This document shows positions 1 through 8,065 of a stretch of 48,467 bases of DNA, one piece after another. The stretch is taken from NCBI RefSeq assembly GCF_000337035.1, contig NZ_AOJL01000051.1:18714-67180 (forward strand), read 5' to 3'. The DNA comes from Halorubrum coriense DSM 10284 (GTDB taxonomy: Archaea > Halobacteriota > Halobacteria > Halobacteriales > Haloferacaceae). Position 1 is the stretch's first letter. Every line of letters starts with the position of its first letter. The translations under genes were made by a program, and so were the position numbers. The notes under the pieces were generated by a model, which worked only from the letters and a program-made list of their open reading frames with translations, searched no databases and was not told the origin of the DNA.

Positions 1-25
1 GCTCAGAGATGTGTATAAGAGACAG
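1..25. other. Sequencing adapter remnant (Tn5 mosaic end)
   Basis: Bases 7-25 are exactly AGATGTGTATAAGAGACAG, the 19-base mosaic end used by Tn5 tagmentation library kits. The six bases before it (GCTCAG) resemble the end of the kit's read adapters with a mismatch. This is untrimmed adapter, not genome; natural sequence begins near base 26. Confidence 0.97.
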
Positions 26-62
26 CGGCGAGGGCAATAGCGTGGCGGTTCCGACCAGCCAC

Positions 63-70
63 CTTTTTAT
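63..70 (+). promoter_or_regulatory. TATA box of tbp
   Basis: CTTTTTAT is centred about 28 bases before the ATG at 95, the spacing expected when the transcript starts at or next to the start codon. No Shine-Dalgarno sequence lies between, so tbp is probably translated from a leaderless mRNA. Confidence 0.6.
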
Positions 71-94
71 GTCGTTCGGGCGAGAACGTATGTA

Positions 95-655
95 ATGAGG
101 GCCGACCCGAAGGAGACGATCACCGTAGAGAACGTCGTCGCCTCGACGGGGATCGGACAGGAGCTCGATCTCCAGAGCGTCGCGATGGACCTCGAGGGGG
201 CCGACTACGACCCCGAGCAGTTCCCCGGACTCGTCTACCGGACCACGGACCCGAAGTCGGCCGCGCTGATCTTCCGCTCCGGGAAGATCGTCTGTACCGG
301 CGCGAACTCGATCGACGCGGTCTACGAGAGCCTCGACATCGTGTTCGAGGAGCTCCGCGCGCTCCAGATCCCGATCGAAGACCCCGAGGTCACGGTCCAG
401 AACATCGTCACGTCGGCCGACCTCGGCGAGAGTCTGAACCTGAACGCCATCGCGATCGGGCTCGGCTTGGAACACATCGAGTACGAGCCGGAGCAGTTCC
501 CCGGGCTCGTCTACCGGCTCGACGAGCCGGACGTCGTCGCGCTCCTGTTCGGCAGCGGCAAGGTCGTCGTCACCGGCGGGACCAGCCCCGAGGACGCGGC
601 GGCCGCCGTCGACGTGATCGTCGAGGAACTGGACGGGCTCGGACTGCTGGAGTGA
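95..655 (+). CDS. tbp: TATA-binding protein (TBP)
   Basis: General archaeal transcription factor that binds the TATA box and, with TFB, recruits RNA polymerase. The 186 residues are two direct repeats of about 90 residues forming the saddle. Repeat 1 contains NVVASTGIGQELDL and YDPEQFPGLVYR; repeat 2 contains NIVTSADLGESLNLNAIA and YEPEQFPGLVYR. The length is normal for haloarchaea, and the protein is very acidic, as usual there. Haloarchaea commonly carry several TBP paralogues; the sequence alone does not show whether this is the housekeeping copy. The start is supported by the TATA box at 63-70. It stands alone, 78 bases before a small membrane protein. Confidence 0.97.
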   Translation: MRADPKETITVENVVASTGIGQELDLQSVAMDLEGADYDPEQFPGLVYRTTDPKSAALIFRSGKIVCTGANSIDAVYESLDIVFEELRALQIPIEDPEVTVQNIVTSADLGESLNLNAIAIGLGLEHIEYEPEQFPGLVYRLDEPDVVALLFGSGKVVVTGGTSPEDAAAAVDVIVEELDGLGLLE

Positions 656-733
656 CGCGGCGGCGGCCGGGCGTCCCGGTCGGGATTCGGCGCGTTCCGC
701 GGTCACTTTTACCCCTCGGCCCGTAGGCCCGCC

Positions 734-1093
734 ATGCTCTTACAGACGGTGACGCCGGTCTCCGTGCTCGGGACGACCGTCCTGTTGGCGCTGTTCCTCT
801 CCGTGACCGCCCACATCGCGGCCCGGAACGTCCTCGGCGACGTCGACCCGCGGCGCGCCCTCTACATCGGCCCGCTGCCCGCGGTGATCAGCGTCGTCGG
901 GAACGCGCTCGAACTCCCCGCGGGGCTCATCCTCCTCGCGGCGCTCCTCGTCGACGGAACGATGTTCTGGTGGAGCTACGAGCGGTCGCGCCGGGCCGTC
1001 GCCGCGATGACGCTGATCCACGCGGTGGTCACGACGCTGCTCGCCGGAGTCCTGATCCTGATCTCGATCCTGCTCGCGTCGATGCCGGGGTGA
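734..1093 (+). CDS. Small multi-pass membrane protein, function unknown
   Basis: A 119-residue protein with about four hydrophobic segments (roughly residues 5-30, 42-58, 60-80 and 88-117) joined by short charged loops such as DVDPRR and YERSRR. No catalytic motif is visible and the family is not recognised. A TATA-like CACTTTTACC sequence lies about 25 bases before the ATG, suggesting its own leaderless transcript. It ends 30 bases before the 3' end of the convergent helicase gene. Composition matches a conserved haloarchaeal membrane protein; no function can be inferred from context. Confidence 0.75.
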   Translation: MLLQTVTPVSVLGTTVLLALFLSVTAHIAARNVLGDVDPRRALYIGPLPAVISVVGNALELPAGLILLAALLVDGTMFWWSYERSRRAVAAMTLIHAVVTTLLAGVLILISILLASMPG

Positions 1094-1123
1094 GCGACCG
1101 AGAGCGGCGGAATCCCGCCCGCG

Positions 1124-3334
1124 TCACGGCGACGGCGGGGGCCCGTCGTACGCGTCGTGGTCCTGATAGAAGTTCAGGGTCGCGAACTTCAGCTTCGCGG
1201 GGTCGACGTCAAGCAGCTCCTCGCGCTCTTCCGGCGGGAACGCGGACCGGACCGAGTACTTCCCCATGTCGGCGGTCGTGTAGCGCCGGTCGGCGAGGAT
1301 CCGGACGCCGTAGTCGTCGGGGCCGCGGATCACGCGACCGAGCGCCTGTCGGGTCTTGCGGATCGTCGGGATCTCGACCGCGTACGTCCACCCCGGGTCG
1401 CGGGCGCGGTCGCGGTCGGCGAACGCGCGGTCGTAGGCGTCCTGAACCGCCTCGGTGCGGTCCGAGAGGTGCGGGTACGGGACGCCCACGACGACGACCG
1501 TCCGGGCGTCGTCGCCGTCGAAGCTCACGCCCTCGCCGAGCGTGCCCCACAGCGACGTGAACAGCGCCGCGCCGTCGCTGTCGACGAACTCGCTCCGGAG
1601 CCGCTCCTCGTCTTTTCCCGGGCCGTCGAGGTGGATCGGACCGATGTCAGCGGCCGCTCCCGCGTCGCCGCCGACGCTTCCCCCGCTCGCTCCCGCGAGC
1701 CGGTCGTGGTAGCGCTCGGCCTCCGCGTACGACGGGAAGAAGGCGAGCGTGTTGCCGGGCGTGAACCGGATCGCGTCGCGGAGCAGCGACGCCACCGCCT
1801 CTTGGGTCTCCGGGTCGTTACGGTCCGAGGCGAACAACGGCGGGACGTCGGCGGCGAACGTCCGGCGGTTCGACTCGGGGTAGCCCATCCCGTAGGCCAT
1901 CGAGGCGACATCTTCGAGCCCCAACACGTCCTCGGTCACGTCGAACGGGCGCAGCGTCGCGCTCATCAGGACCGAGGCGGCCACCTCGTCGAACAGCTCG
2001 CTCGTGACGCTCCGGGGGATACAGGTGTACAGCTCCGCCCGGCCGTACACCTCGTCGGTCCCCGCGTCGCGCCGGACGGAGACCACCGGGTACTGGCCGA
2101 ACTCCGCGCCCTCGTCCATCCACGTCGAGACGAACCGGGCGGCCGCGAGCGTCTGTGATTCCGACCGGGTGGTCGCCTCGCCGTCGCGGTAGCGGCGCTC
2201 GTACTCCTCGTCTATCGCCTGCCCGAGCTGGACGGCGAGTTCGGTCTCCGCGTCGATCCCGTTCCCCTCGTAGCTGCGGAGGAACGCCAGCGTGAGGTCG
2301 TCGCGGCGGTCGTCGTTGGCGATCGAGACGTCCTCCCAGTTCTCCGTCACGGACTCCGCACCGCCGAAGCCGAGCGCGTCGTCGTACGTCTCGACGAGAG
2401 CGTCGCGGAAGGCGCCGAGGACGTTCTCGGCGGGCTCCGCGCGCGAGTCGTCGCTGTCGGCCAGTTCGTCCAAGGCGGCGTCGAGCGTGTTCTCGGTCAG
2501 CGTCCGGGTGGCGTGGTCGCGGGCGGCGTCCTCGACGTTGTGCGCCTCGTCGAAGACGGTGATTATCTCGCTCGGGTCGCGGTCGATCCACCGGAAGAAC
2601 TGCTCGCGGATGTTCGGGTCGAGCAGGTGGTGGTAGTTACAGACGACCAGGTCGACGCCCTCCATCCCCTCCTTCAGCAGCTCGTAGCCGCACAGCGCGC
2701 GCTCGTCGGCGTACTCGTACACGTCCTCCGGGGTCCGGACGTCCTCGAAGAGCCACGCGAAGAAGTCGTCGGTGTCGCGGGTGAGGTTGTTGCGGTAGTG
2801 TTCGCAGACGTTGGCGGTCTCGTACTCGTCTATCTCCGCCTCCAGCTCGTCGAGTTCGTCCATGACCGCCTCGCGGGCCTCCGCGGCGCTCGCGTCGCCC
2901 TCGCGGCTCTCGGCCAGCAGCTCGCGCTGGCGCGACTCAAGCTCGCGGACCTCGCTCTCCGTCTCGACCATCTCGCGGGTGGTGTCGCGGAGGGTCTGAC
3001 ACTCCTGATAGTCGACGTCGATGTGGCACATCGACGACTTCCCCTTGAAGACGACCGCGCGGATCGGCTCCTCGCGGGTTATCGCGCGAGCGTCTTCGAC
3101 GAACTGCCGCATCTGCTGGTGGACGTTGGTCGTGATGACGACCGTGCGGTCGTGCTCGCGGGCGTGTTCGAGGGCGGGCACGAGCGCGGAGAGGGTCTTC
3201 CCCGTCCCCGGCGCGCCCTCGAACAGCACGTCCTGCCCCCGGTCTAACGCGTTGGCGACCCTGTCCATCGCCTCGCGCTGGTTCGGGTAGGGCTCCTCGT
3301 ACGGGAAGAACCGCAGGTGCGGCGACTCTGACAC
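1124..3334 (-). CDS. XPD/DinG-type superfamily 2 DNA helicase
   Basis: ATP-dependent DNA helicase of the Rad3/XPD/DinG group, probably a DNA repair enzyme. Motif I (Walker A) APGTGKT lies near residue 42, the DEAH box (FDEAHNVED) near 261, and motif VI (QALGRVIRG) near the C-terminus. Four cysteines at about residues 103, 112, 177 and 215 lie between motifs I and II, where XPD and DinG hold a [4Fe-4S] cluster. Their spacing differs from both models because a charged coiled-coil segment (about residues 115-175) sits between the second and third. I chose the GTG at 3334 (736 residues) because a TTTT box lies about 29 bases upstream; a TTG at 3361 in frame is the longer alternative. Confidence 0.88.
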   Translation of the reverse strand: MSESPHLRFFPYEEPYPNQREAMDRVANALDRGQDVLFEGAPGTGKTLSALVPALEHAREHDRTVVITTNVHQQMRQFVEDARAITREEPIRAVVFKGKSSMCHIDVDYQECQTLRDTTREMVETESEVRELESRQRELLAESREGDASAAEAREAVMDELDELEAEIDEYETANVCEHYRNNLTRDTDDFFAWLFEDVRTPEDVYEYADERALCGYELLKEGMEGVDLVVCNYHHLLDPNIREQFFRWIDRDPSEIITVFDEAHNVEDAARDHATRTLTENTLDAALDELADSDDSRAEPAENVLGAFRDALVETYDDALGFGGAESVTENWEDVSIANDDRRDDLTLAFLRSYEGNGIDAETELAVQLGQAIDEEYERRYRDGEATTRSESQTLAAARFVSTWMDEGAEFGQYPVVSVRRDAGTDEVYGRAELYTCIPRSVTSELFDEVAASVLMSATLRPFDVTEDVLGLEDVASMAYGMGYPESNRRTFAADVPPLFASDRNDPETQEAVASLLRDAIRFTPGNTLAFFPSYAEAERYHDRLAGASGGSVGGDAGAAADIGPIHLDGPGKDEERLRSEFVDSDGAALFTSLWGTLGEGVSFDGDDARTVVVVGVPYPHLSDRTEAVQDAYDRAFADRDRARDPGWTYAVEIPTIRKTRQALGRVIRGPDDYGVRILADRRYTTADMGKYSVRSAFPPEEREELLDVDPAKLKFATLNFYQDHDAYDGPPPSP

Positions 3335-3476
3335 GGGGTGGAGTTCGGCGTCACCGGGCAAAAGGAGTCGGGTGGCGGGGCGGAAGTGGTTATCCGGCGC
3401 GTGCGGCGGTGTCGGCCGGCGAAATTAGTTTCAGCGTTCATATATGTTCTGGGGGAGTGCGCCCGCGACGCACGCT

Positions 3477-3495
3477 ACCGGCATTTATTACCGGT
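3477..3495 (+). promoter_or_regulatory. Promoter with inverted repeat around the TATA box
   Basis: ACCGG (3477-3481) and CCGGT (3491-3495) form an inverted repeat whose nine-base centre, CATTTATTA, is the probable TATA box of the gene starting at 3519. A protein bound to this dyad would block TBP, so it looks like an operator. The regulator is unknown. Confidence 0.45.
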
Positions 3496-3518
3496 TGTTG
3501 AGCGTGTGAGATGTACGC

Positions 3519-3989
3519 ATGGCAACTGAAACCGCGACGACAACTGGCGTATCGATTGAAACCGGTAACTGGAAGGCCGGCGTCGCCGGCGGACTCGGCG
3601 GAGCGCTCGTCTTCGGCGCGATGATGTCGGTGCTGACGCCGGGCGTCCTCGAGATGGCGATTCCGGCGATGTACGGCGTCGGCGGTCCCGCCGGGGCCGT
3701 CGGTTGGGTGATCCACATGTCTCACGGCGCGGTCATCGGGGTCGTGTTCGCCGGCGTCGCGAACCTGCGGCCGGGACTCGGCGATTCGATCGGATCGAGT
3801 CTGGGCGTCGGTGCGGGCTACGGCCTGCTCGTCTGGATCGCGCTCGCGGTGATCGCGATGCCGGTCTGGCTGAGCGCCGTCGGGTTCGCGGGCGCGCCGC
3901 CGCTGCCGAACATCGGCGTCGAGAGCCTCGTCGGCCACGTGGTCTACGGTACCGTTCTCGGCGGCGTGTACGCCGCGGTGGCGAACTGA
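3519..3989 (+). CDS. Small conserved membrane protein, function unknown
   Basis: A 156-residue protein with a short polar N-terminus (about residues 1-18) and four hydrophobic segments (roughly 20-45, 55-78, 95-118 and 130-154). It is rich in glycine and alanine, with a histidine in the second segment (HMSHGAV) and another in the last loop. No enzyme motif is seen. The overall look recalls small haloarchaeal transmembrane proteins sometimes mislabelled as histidine kinases, but there is no kinase domain. It is transcribed divergently from the helicase, 184 bases away. The last 19 bases are duplicated in tandem just after the stop codon. Confidence 0.75.
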   Translation: MATETATTTGVSIETGNWKAGVAGGLGGALVFGAMMSVLTPGVLEMAIPAMYGVGGPAGAVGWVIHMSHGAVIGVVFAGVANLRPGLGDSIGSSLGVGAGYGLLVWIALAVIAMPVWLSAVGFAGAPPLPNIGVESLVGHVVYGTVLGGVYAAVAN

Positions 3990-4008
3990 CGCCGCGGTGG
4001 CGGACTGA
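3971..4008 (+). repeat. 19-base tandem duplication across a stop codon
   Basis: CGCCGCGGTGGCGAACTGA (3971-3989) is followed directly by CGCCGCGGTGGCGGACTGA (3990-4008), one mismatch in 19. The first copy carries the last codons and TGA of the 156-residue membrane protein; the second copy lies outside the gene. Confidence 0.9.
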
Positions 4009-4060
4009 CCCCGACGCAGCACCCCGGTTTTTAACCCCCGCGGCGATCATCGATGAGAGC

Positions 4061-4561
4061 ATGTTCGACGAGATCCTCGAGAAGTTCGAGGGGTCACCCA
4101 GCCAGCAGGCAGTGATCCGGCTGTTCTTGGAGCGCGGCTTCTCCGTCAACGAGGAGGGGCGCGTCGTCTCCGGCGGGATCGAGATCCCGTACACCGGCAT
4201 CGCGCGCGAACTCGACGTCGACCGGCGCGTCGTGGACTCCACGACCGACGCGATCCTCGCCGACCCGGAGCTGAAGCGCATCTTCACCAACATCTCGTCG
4301 ATCCCGAGCCTGATGGACCTCGCGCCGGTCTTGGACCTCGCGGTGCTCACCATCGAGGTCGCGGCCGCCGACGAGGCCGGAATCGTCGCCGAAGTGACGG
4401 AGATCTTGGCCGACCGCGACGTCTCGATCCGCCAGGTGTTGAGCGAGGACCCCGAGTTCACCGACGACCCGAAGCTGTACGTGATCACCGACGCCGAGCT
4501 GTCGGGCGACCTGCTCGTGGAGATCCGCGAGCTGGAGTACGTCCGCCGCGTCGGCTTCTGA
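4061..4561 (+). CDS. HTH-ACT domain regulator of amino-acid metabolism
   Basis: A 166-residue protein with an N-terminal helix-turn-helix-like region (about residues 10-75, including TGIARELDVDRRVVDSTTDAIL) and a C-terminal ACT domain (about 90-166, including LTIEVAAADEAGIVAEVTEI). ACT domains bind amino acids; proteins of this layout in archaea are annotated as ACT-containing regulators of amino-acid metabolism. Ligand and target genes are unknown. An open frame continues further upstream, but the ATG at 4061 is preferred: GTTTTTAACC lies about 30 bases before it, and the upstream extension is arginine-rich and unlike a haloarchaeal protein. It lies 182 bases before radA. Confidence 0.85.
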   Translation: MFDEILEKFEGSPSQQAVIRLFLERGFSVNEEGRVVSGGIEIPYTGIARELDVDRRVVDSTTDAILADPELKRIFTNISSIPSLMDLAPVLDLAVLTIEVAAADEAGIVAEVTEILADRDVSIRQVLSEDPEFTDDPKLYVITDAELSGDLLVEIRELEYVRRVGF

Positions 4562-4705
4562 GGCACCGACGACCGCACCGACTCGGGTACGCCGACCAGT
4601 TTCACCGCGCGGCTGGGCGGGTCGATCCGCCGAACGCTTTTGAGCGGTCACGAGCCACGACCGCGCGGCGGTGCGTCGCGGATTTCACTTTCACTCGGGT
4701 GTAAA

Positions 4706-4721
4706 CCAGTCTTTATACTGG
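4706..4721 (+). promoter_or_regulatory. radA promoter with palindrome around the TATA box
   Basis: CCAGT (4706-4710), CTTTAT, ACTGG (4717-4721): a five-base inverted repeat enclosing the TATA box, centred about 30 bases before the radA ATG at 4744. Just upstream the short repeat TTTCACTTTCACTC occurs. This layout suggests repressor or activator control of radA, but no regulator is known from the sequence. Confidence 0.5.
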
Positions 4722-4743
4722 ATGCCGACGAAACGTCGTGTAC

Positions 4744-5775
4744 ATGCCTGAAGACGAACTCGAGGACCTCCCCGGCGTCGGCCCGGCGACCGCGGACAAA
4801 CTCGTGGACAACGGATTCGAGAGCTACCAGTCGATCGCGGTCGCGAGCCCCGGCGAGATGTCGAACACCGCCGACATCGGGGAGTCGTCTGCAGCGGACA
4901 TCATCAACGCCGCCCGCGACGCCGCCGACGTCGGCGGCTTCGAGACCGGCGCGACCGTGCTCGAACGCCGCGAGGAGATCGGGAAGCTCTCCTGGCAGAT
5001 CGACGAGGTCGACGACTTGCTCGGCGGCGGCATCGAGACGCAGTCGATCACGGAGGTGTACGGCGAGTTCGGGTCCGGGAAGTCGCAGGTCACCCACCAG
5101 ATGGCGGTCAACGTCCAGCTTGAACCGGAGAACGGCGGCCTCGACGGCGGCTGTATCTTCGTCGACTCCGAGGACACGTTCCGCCCGGAGCGGATCGACG
5201 ACATGGTCCGCGGGCTCGACGACGAGATCCTCGCGGACGAGATGGAGCGCCGCGAGATTGAGGGGACGCCGAGCGACAAGGAGGCGATGGAGGAACTCGT
5301 CGAGGCGTTCCTCGACCAGATCCACGTCGCGAAGGCGTTCAACTCCAACCACCAGATCCTGCTCGCCGAGAAGGCGAAGGAGCTGGCCGGCGAACACGAG
5401 GAGACGGAGTGGCCGATCCGGATCGTCTGCGTCGACTCGCTCACGGCGCACTTCCGCGCCGAGTACGTCGGTCGGGGCGAACTCGCCGACCGCCAGCAGA
5501 AGCTCAACAAACACCTCCACGACCTGATGCGGATCGGCGACCTGTTCAACACCGCTATCCTCGTCACCAATCAGGTCGCGTCGAACCCCGACTCGTACTT
5601 CGGTGACCCGACGCAGGCGATCGGCGGCAACATCCTCGGACACGCCTCCACGTTCCGGATGTACCTCCGGAAGTCGAAGGGCGACAAGCGGATCGTCCGC
5701 CTCGTCGACGCCCCGAACCTCGCCGACGGCGAGGCCGTGATGCGCGTCCAGAACGAGGGTCTGAAGCCCGAATAA
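4744..5775 (+). CDS. radA: RadA recombinase
   Basis: Archaeal RecA/Rad51 homologue that forms filaments on single-stranded DNA and drives strand exchange in homologous recombination and repair. The 343 residues hold an N-terminal helix-hairpin-helix domain ([18 protein letters not shown], residues 7-24), Walker [10 protein letters not shown] near residue 107, and Walker [12 protein letters not shown] near residue 227, followed by the conserved [13 protein letters not shown] and [14 protein letters not shown] segments. There is no intein. The ATG at 4744 is chosen over an in-frame GTG six bases earlier because the protein then starts MPEDELEDL, as in other haloarchaea, and fits leaderless initiation. 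A terminator-like hairpin follows at 5860. Confidence 0.98.
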   Translation: MPEDELEDLPGVGPATADKLVDNGFESYQSIAVASPGEMSNTADIGESSAADIINAARDAADVGGFETGATVLERREEIGKLSWQIDEVDDLLGGGIETQSITEVYGEFGSGKSQVTHQMAVNVQLEPENGGLDGGCIFVDSEDTFRPERIDDMVRGLDDEILADEMERREIEGTPSDKEAMEELVEAFLDQIHVAKAFNSNHQILLAEKAKELAGEHEETEWPIRIVCVDSLTAHFRAEYVGRGELADRQQKLNKHLHDLMRIGDLFNTAILVTNQVASNPDSYFGDPTQAIGGNILGHASTFRMYLRKSKGDKRIVRLVDAPNLADGEAVMRVQNEGLKPE

Positions 5776-5859
5776 GCGGGTTCTCTCGGGAGCGATCGAT
5801 CGGTAGCCGGGGCGGCCCGCGACCGACCGATCGAACCCGTCGACGCGTCGTGGATCGGG

Positions 5860-5877
5860 TTGACGAACGTCAATTTT
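5860..5877 (+). terminator. Terminator-like hairpin after radA
   Basis: TTGAC (5860-5864), loop GAAC, GTCAA (5869-5873), then TTTT (5874-5877). A short perfect stem followed by a T run, 85 bases past the radA stop, fits an intrinsic terminator; the stem is short. Confidence 0.5.
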
Positions 5878-6033
5878 CGTCGAGAGGCCTTTAGCGTCCG
5901 GAATTCGCGGGGGACGAACCGTCCGACGACGAGCCGCGAGACGGCGGGCTGGCAATACTCGCCAGAACCGGCCGCGCACCGCCGCTGAACGGACGAGAGC
6001 GGCGGATCGCGGCCGAATGAATAGATAGTTTAC

Positions 6034-6180
6034 ACAACAGTTGTCGGCTTCGAGCGCAACGATTGCCGCGAAATACTCGATGAAACGACCTTATATTCCA
6101 TAGCCACGTCCTTATATCGGACGACCACCGTATTATCAAGCAGATTTCTTCTGAAACTCAACTCGAACGTTTATGTATAG
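6034..6180 (+). promoter_or_regulatory. AT-rich control region upstream of amt
   Basis: The 425 bases between radA and the amt leader frame hold no convincing protein gene. From about 6020 they become AT-rich. Visible elements: palindrome ACAACAGTTGT (6034-6044); two copies of CCTTATAT (6089-6096 and 6110-6117) exactly 21 bases apart, two helical turns; and TTTATGTATA near 6170-6179, the best TATA box, about 29 bases before a GTG at 6201. A long, complex promoter fits nitrogen control of an ammonium transporter, but that control is inferred. Confidence 0.45.
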
Positions 6181-6200
6181 TCGTTCCCGGAAATGGAAAC

Positions 6201-6275
6201 GTGATTCAACACATGAACACGGTCGAAATGCGGTTTGAATCGGACGGGCGTTCAGTAGAGGTGGGAGAGCTGTGA
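6201..6275 (+). CDS. Putative 24-residue leader peptide of amt
   Basis: A GTG at 6201 (in frame with ATG at 6213) opens 24 codons ending at TGA 6273-6275. This stop overlaps the amt start GTG (6272-6274) in the arrangement GTGA. The GTG at 6201 lies about 29 bases after the centre of the TATA box near 6172, fitting a leaderless start; the peptide reads [12 protein letters not shown] near its N-terminus and is mixed in composition, not a signal peptide. The amt Shine-Dalgarno sequence (AGAGGTGG, 6257-6264) lies inside this frame, so amt is probably translated by coupling. Translation of the leader is not proven. Confidence 0.45.
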   Translation: MIQHMNTVEMRFESDGRSVEVGEL

Positions 6276-7954
6276 CGGGTGGCGTTCTCGCCTCGATCGA
6301 TCCGAGCGTCCTCGCCGAGGGGATTAACCTGATGTGGGTCGCGGTGGTCTGCTTCCTCATCTTCTTCATGCACGCCGGCTTCGCGATGCTGGAAGCGGGC
6401 CAGGTACGCGCGAAGAACGTGGCGAACCAGCTCACCAAGAACCTGCTGACGTGGAGCGTCGGCGTGCTGTTTTACTTCCTGATCGGCTTCGGCGTCGAGG
6501 GGCTCTCCGCCGGCGGGGGCTTCTCGGCGGCGTCCGCGCTCGGTGACGGCGGCTGGGTCAACAGCTGGCTGTTCGGTGCCGTCTTCGCGATGACGGCGGC
6601 GACGATCGTCTCCGGCGCGGTCGCCGGACGGGCGAAGCTCCGCGCGTACGTGGCGTACACGATGGCCATCTCCGCGGTCATCTACCCGGTCGTCGCGGGG
6701 ATCACCTGGGGCGGCGGCTTCCTCGGCGGCGCAGGGCTCGGGTTCACCGACTTCGCTGGCGGGATGATCGTCCACGGCATGGGCGGCATCGCGGGGCTCA
6801 CGGCCGCGTACGTGCTCGGTCCGCGGATGGACCGCTACGCCGAGGACGGCTCCTCGAACGTCATCCCCGGTCACTCGATGACGTTCGCGGTGCTCGGCAC
6901 GCTGATCCTGGCGTTCGGCTGGTACGGCTTCAACGTCGGCACGACCGCGACCGTCTTCTCGGTCACGGAGTCCGGCGAACTCGCGCTCGGCGGCTACGCC
7001 GCGGTCGGTCGCGTCTCGCTCACCACGACGCTGGGCATGGCCGCGGGCGGCGTCGGCGCGGCGCTGGCGTCGGTGGCGCTCTCGAAGAAGGTCGACACGC
7101 TGTACGTCGCGAACGGGCTGCTCGCCGGGCTGGTCGGCGTGACCGGCATCGCGAACCTCGCGACGTGGTGGGGCGCTATCGCGGTCGGGCTGGTCTGCGG
7201 CCTCCAGCTCCCGATCGTCTTCGAGTTCGTCGCCGACACGATGAAGATCGACGACGTCTGCGCGGTGTTCCCGGTCCACGGCTCGGCCGGGGTCATCGGC
7301 GTCCTCGCGCTGCCGTTCGTCAGCATCAACGGCTTCTCCGTCGACCTGCTCGTCTCGCAGGTGATCGGCGTGGTCGTCATCGCGGCGTGGACCGTGGTCG
7401 CGACGGCGCTCGTCTTCGGGGCGTTCAAGGCCGCCGGTCAGGCCCGCGTCACCCCCGAACACGAGCGCGACGGGCTCGACGTCAGCGAACACGGCGTCGA
7501 GACGTACCCCGAGTTCGGCAAGCCCTCCGTCACCACCGACGGCGGTCGCGTGGCGGGGACGGACGCGAACGAGGGCTCGCCGCGCGCCGACGGCGGCGAG
7601 GAGGACGGCGCGGAGATCAAGATGGTCACGGCGGTCGTCCGGCCCGACAAGCTCGGAGCCATCAAGCAGGCGCTCGCGGAGATCAACGCGCCCTCGCTCA
7701 CCGTGACGAACGTCTCCGGCCGCGGCAGCCAGCCCGCGAAGAAGGGCCAGTGGCGCGGCGAGGAGTTCACCGTCGACCTCCACCAGAAGGTCAAAGTCGA
7801 CGTGGTCGTCGCCGACATCCCGGCCGACGAGGTCGCGGAGGCCATCGCGGACGCGGCCGAGACCGGCGAACCCGGCGACGGCAAAGTGTTCGTCCTGCCG
7901 GTCGAGGACGCGCTTCAGGTCCGCACGGGCGCGACCGGTCCGGAGGCGGTGTAG
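6272..7954 (+). CDS. amt: Ammonium transporter fused to a P-II signalling domain
   Basis: Residues 1 to about 400 are an Amt/Rh ammonium channel with about eleven membrane segments; the family motifs [25 protein letters not shown] and the two pore histidine regions [10 protein letters not shown] and [12 protein letters not shown] are present. After an acidic linker (about 400-447), residues 449-560 form a complete P-II (GlnK) domain: [14 protein letters not shown]-loop [30 protein letters not shown]. The T-loop tyrosines uridylylated in enteric GlnB (Y46, Y51) are W and F here, so that modification is not possible. In most organisms GlnK is a separate gene next to amt; here channel and plug are one chain. 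The GTG start has a Shine-Dalgarno sequence 8 bases upstream and overlaps a leader frame. Confidence 0.95.
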   Translation: MTGGVLASIDPSVLAEGINLMWVAVVCFLIFFMHAGFAMLEAGQVRAKNVANQLTKNLLTWSVGVLFYFLIGFGVEGLSAGGGFSAASALGDGGWVNSWLFGAVFAMTAATIVSGAVAGRAKLRAYVAYTMAISAVIYPVVAGITWGGGFLGGAGLGFTDFAGGMIVHGMGGIAGLTAAYVLGPRMDRYAEDGSSNVIPGHSMTFAVLGTLILAFGWYGFNVGTTATVFSVTESGELALGGYAAVGRVSLTTTLGMAAGGVGAALASVALSKKVDTLYVANGLLAGLVGVTGIANLATWWGAIAVGLVCGLQLPIVFEFVADTMKIDDVCAVFPVHGSAGVIGVLALPFVSINGFSVDLLVSQVIGVVVIAAWTVVATALVFGAFKAAGQARVTPEHERDGLDVSEHGVETYPEFGKPSVTTDGGRVAGTDANEGSPRADGGEEDGAEIKMVTAVVRPDKLGAIKQALAEINAPSLTVTNVSGRGSQPAKKGQWRGEEFTVDLHQKVKVDVVVADIPADEVAEAIADAAETGEPGDGKVFVLPVEDALQVRTGATGPEAV

Positions 7955-8065
7955 CGACGCCGCCGGCGGGTCGGCACCGCACGCGAATCGACGAGCGGAC
8001 TTTTCTCGGGCGGGCATGACGGCGGTTCGGCAACTACTTTCAGCCCGCCGGCCCAACCGTTCTGT

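Noticed and set aside
3704-4060. N-terminal extension of the HTH-ACT protein
   Set aside because: It overlaps the upstream gene in another frame and would include the TATA box at 4026-4034.
4744-5775. Intein in RadA
   Set aside because: The gene is 343 codons with uninterrupted RecA motifs.
5788-5845. Imperfect long hairpin just after radA as a tRNA or ncRNA
   Set aside because: The arms (GGGTT...CGATCGGT and ACCGACCGATCGAACCC) pair with mismatches and no tRNA loops are present; possibly part of the radA 3' end only.
5891-6139. An 82-residue minus-strand frame in the amt upstream gap
   Set aside because: TTG start without a promoter, basic Ser/Arg-rich sequence unlike haloarchaeal proteins, and it covers the likely amt control region.
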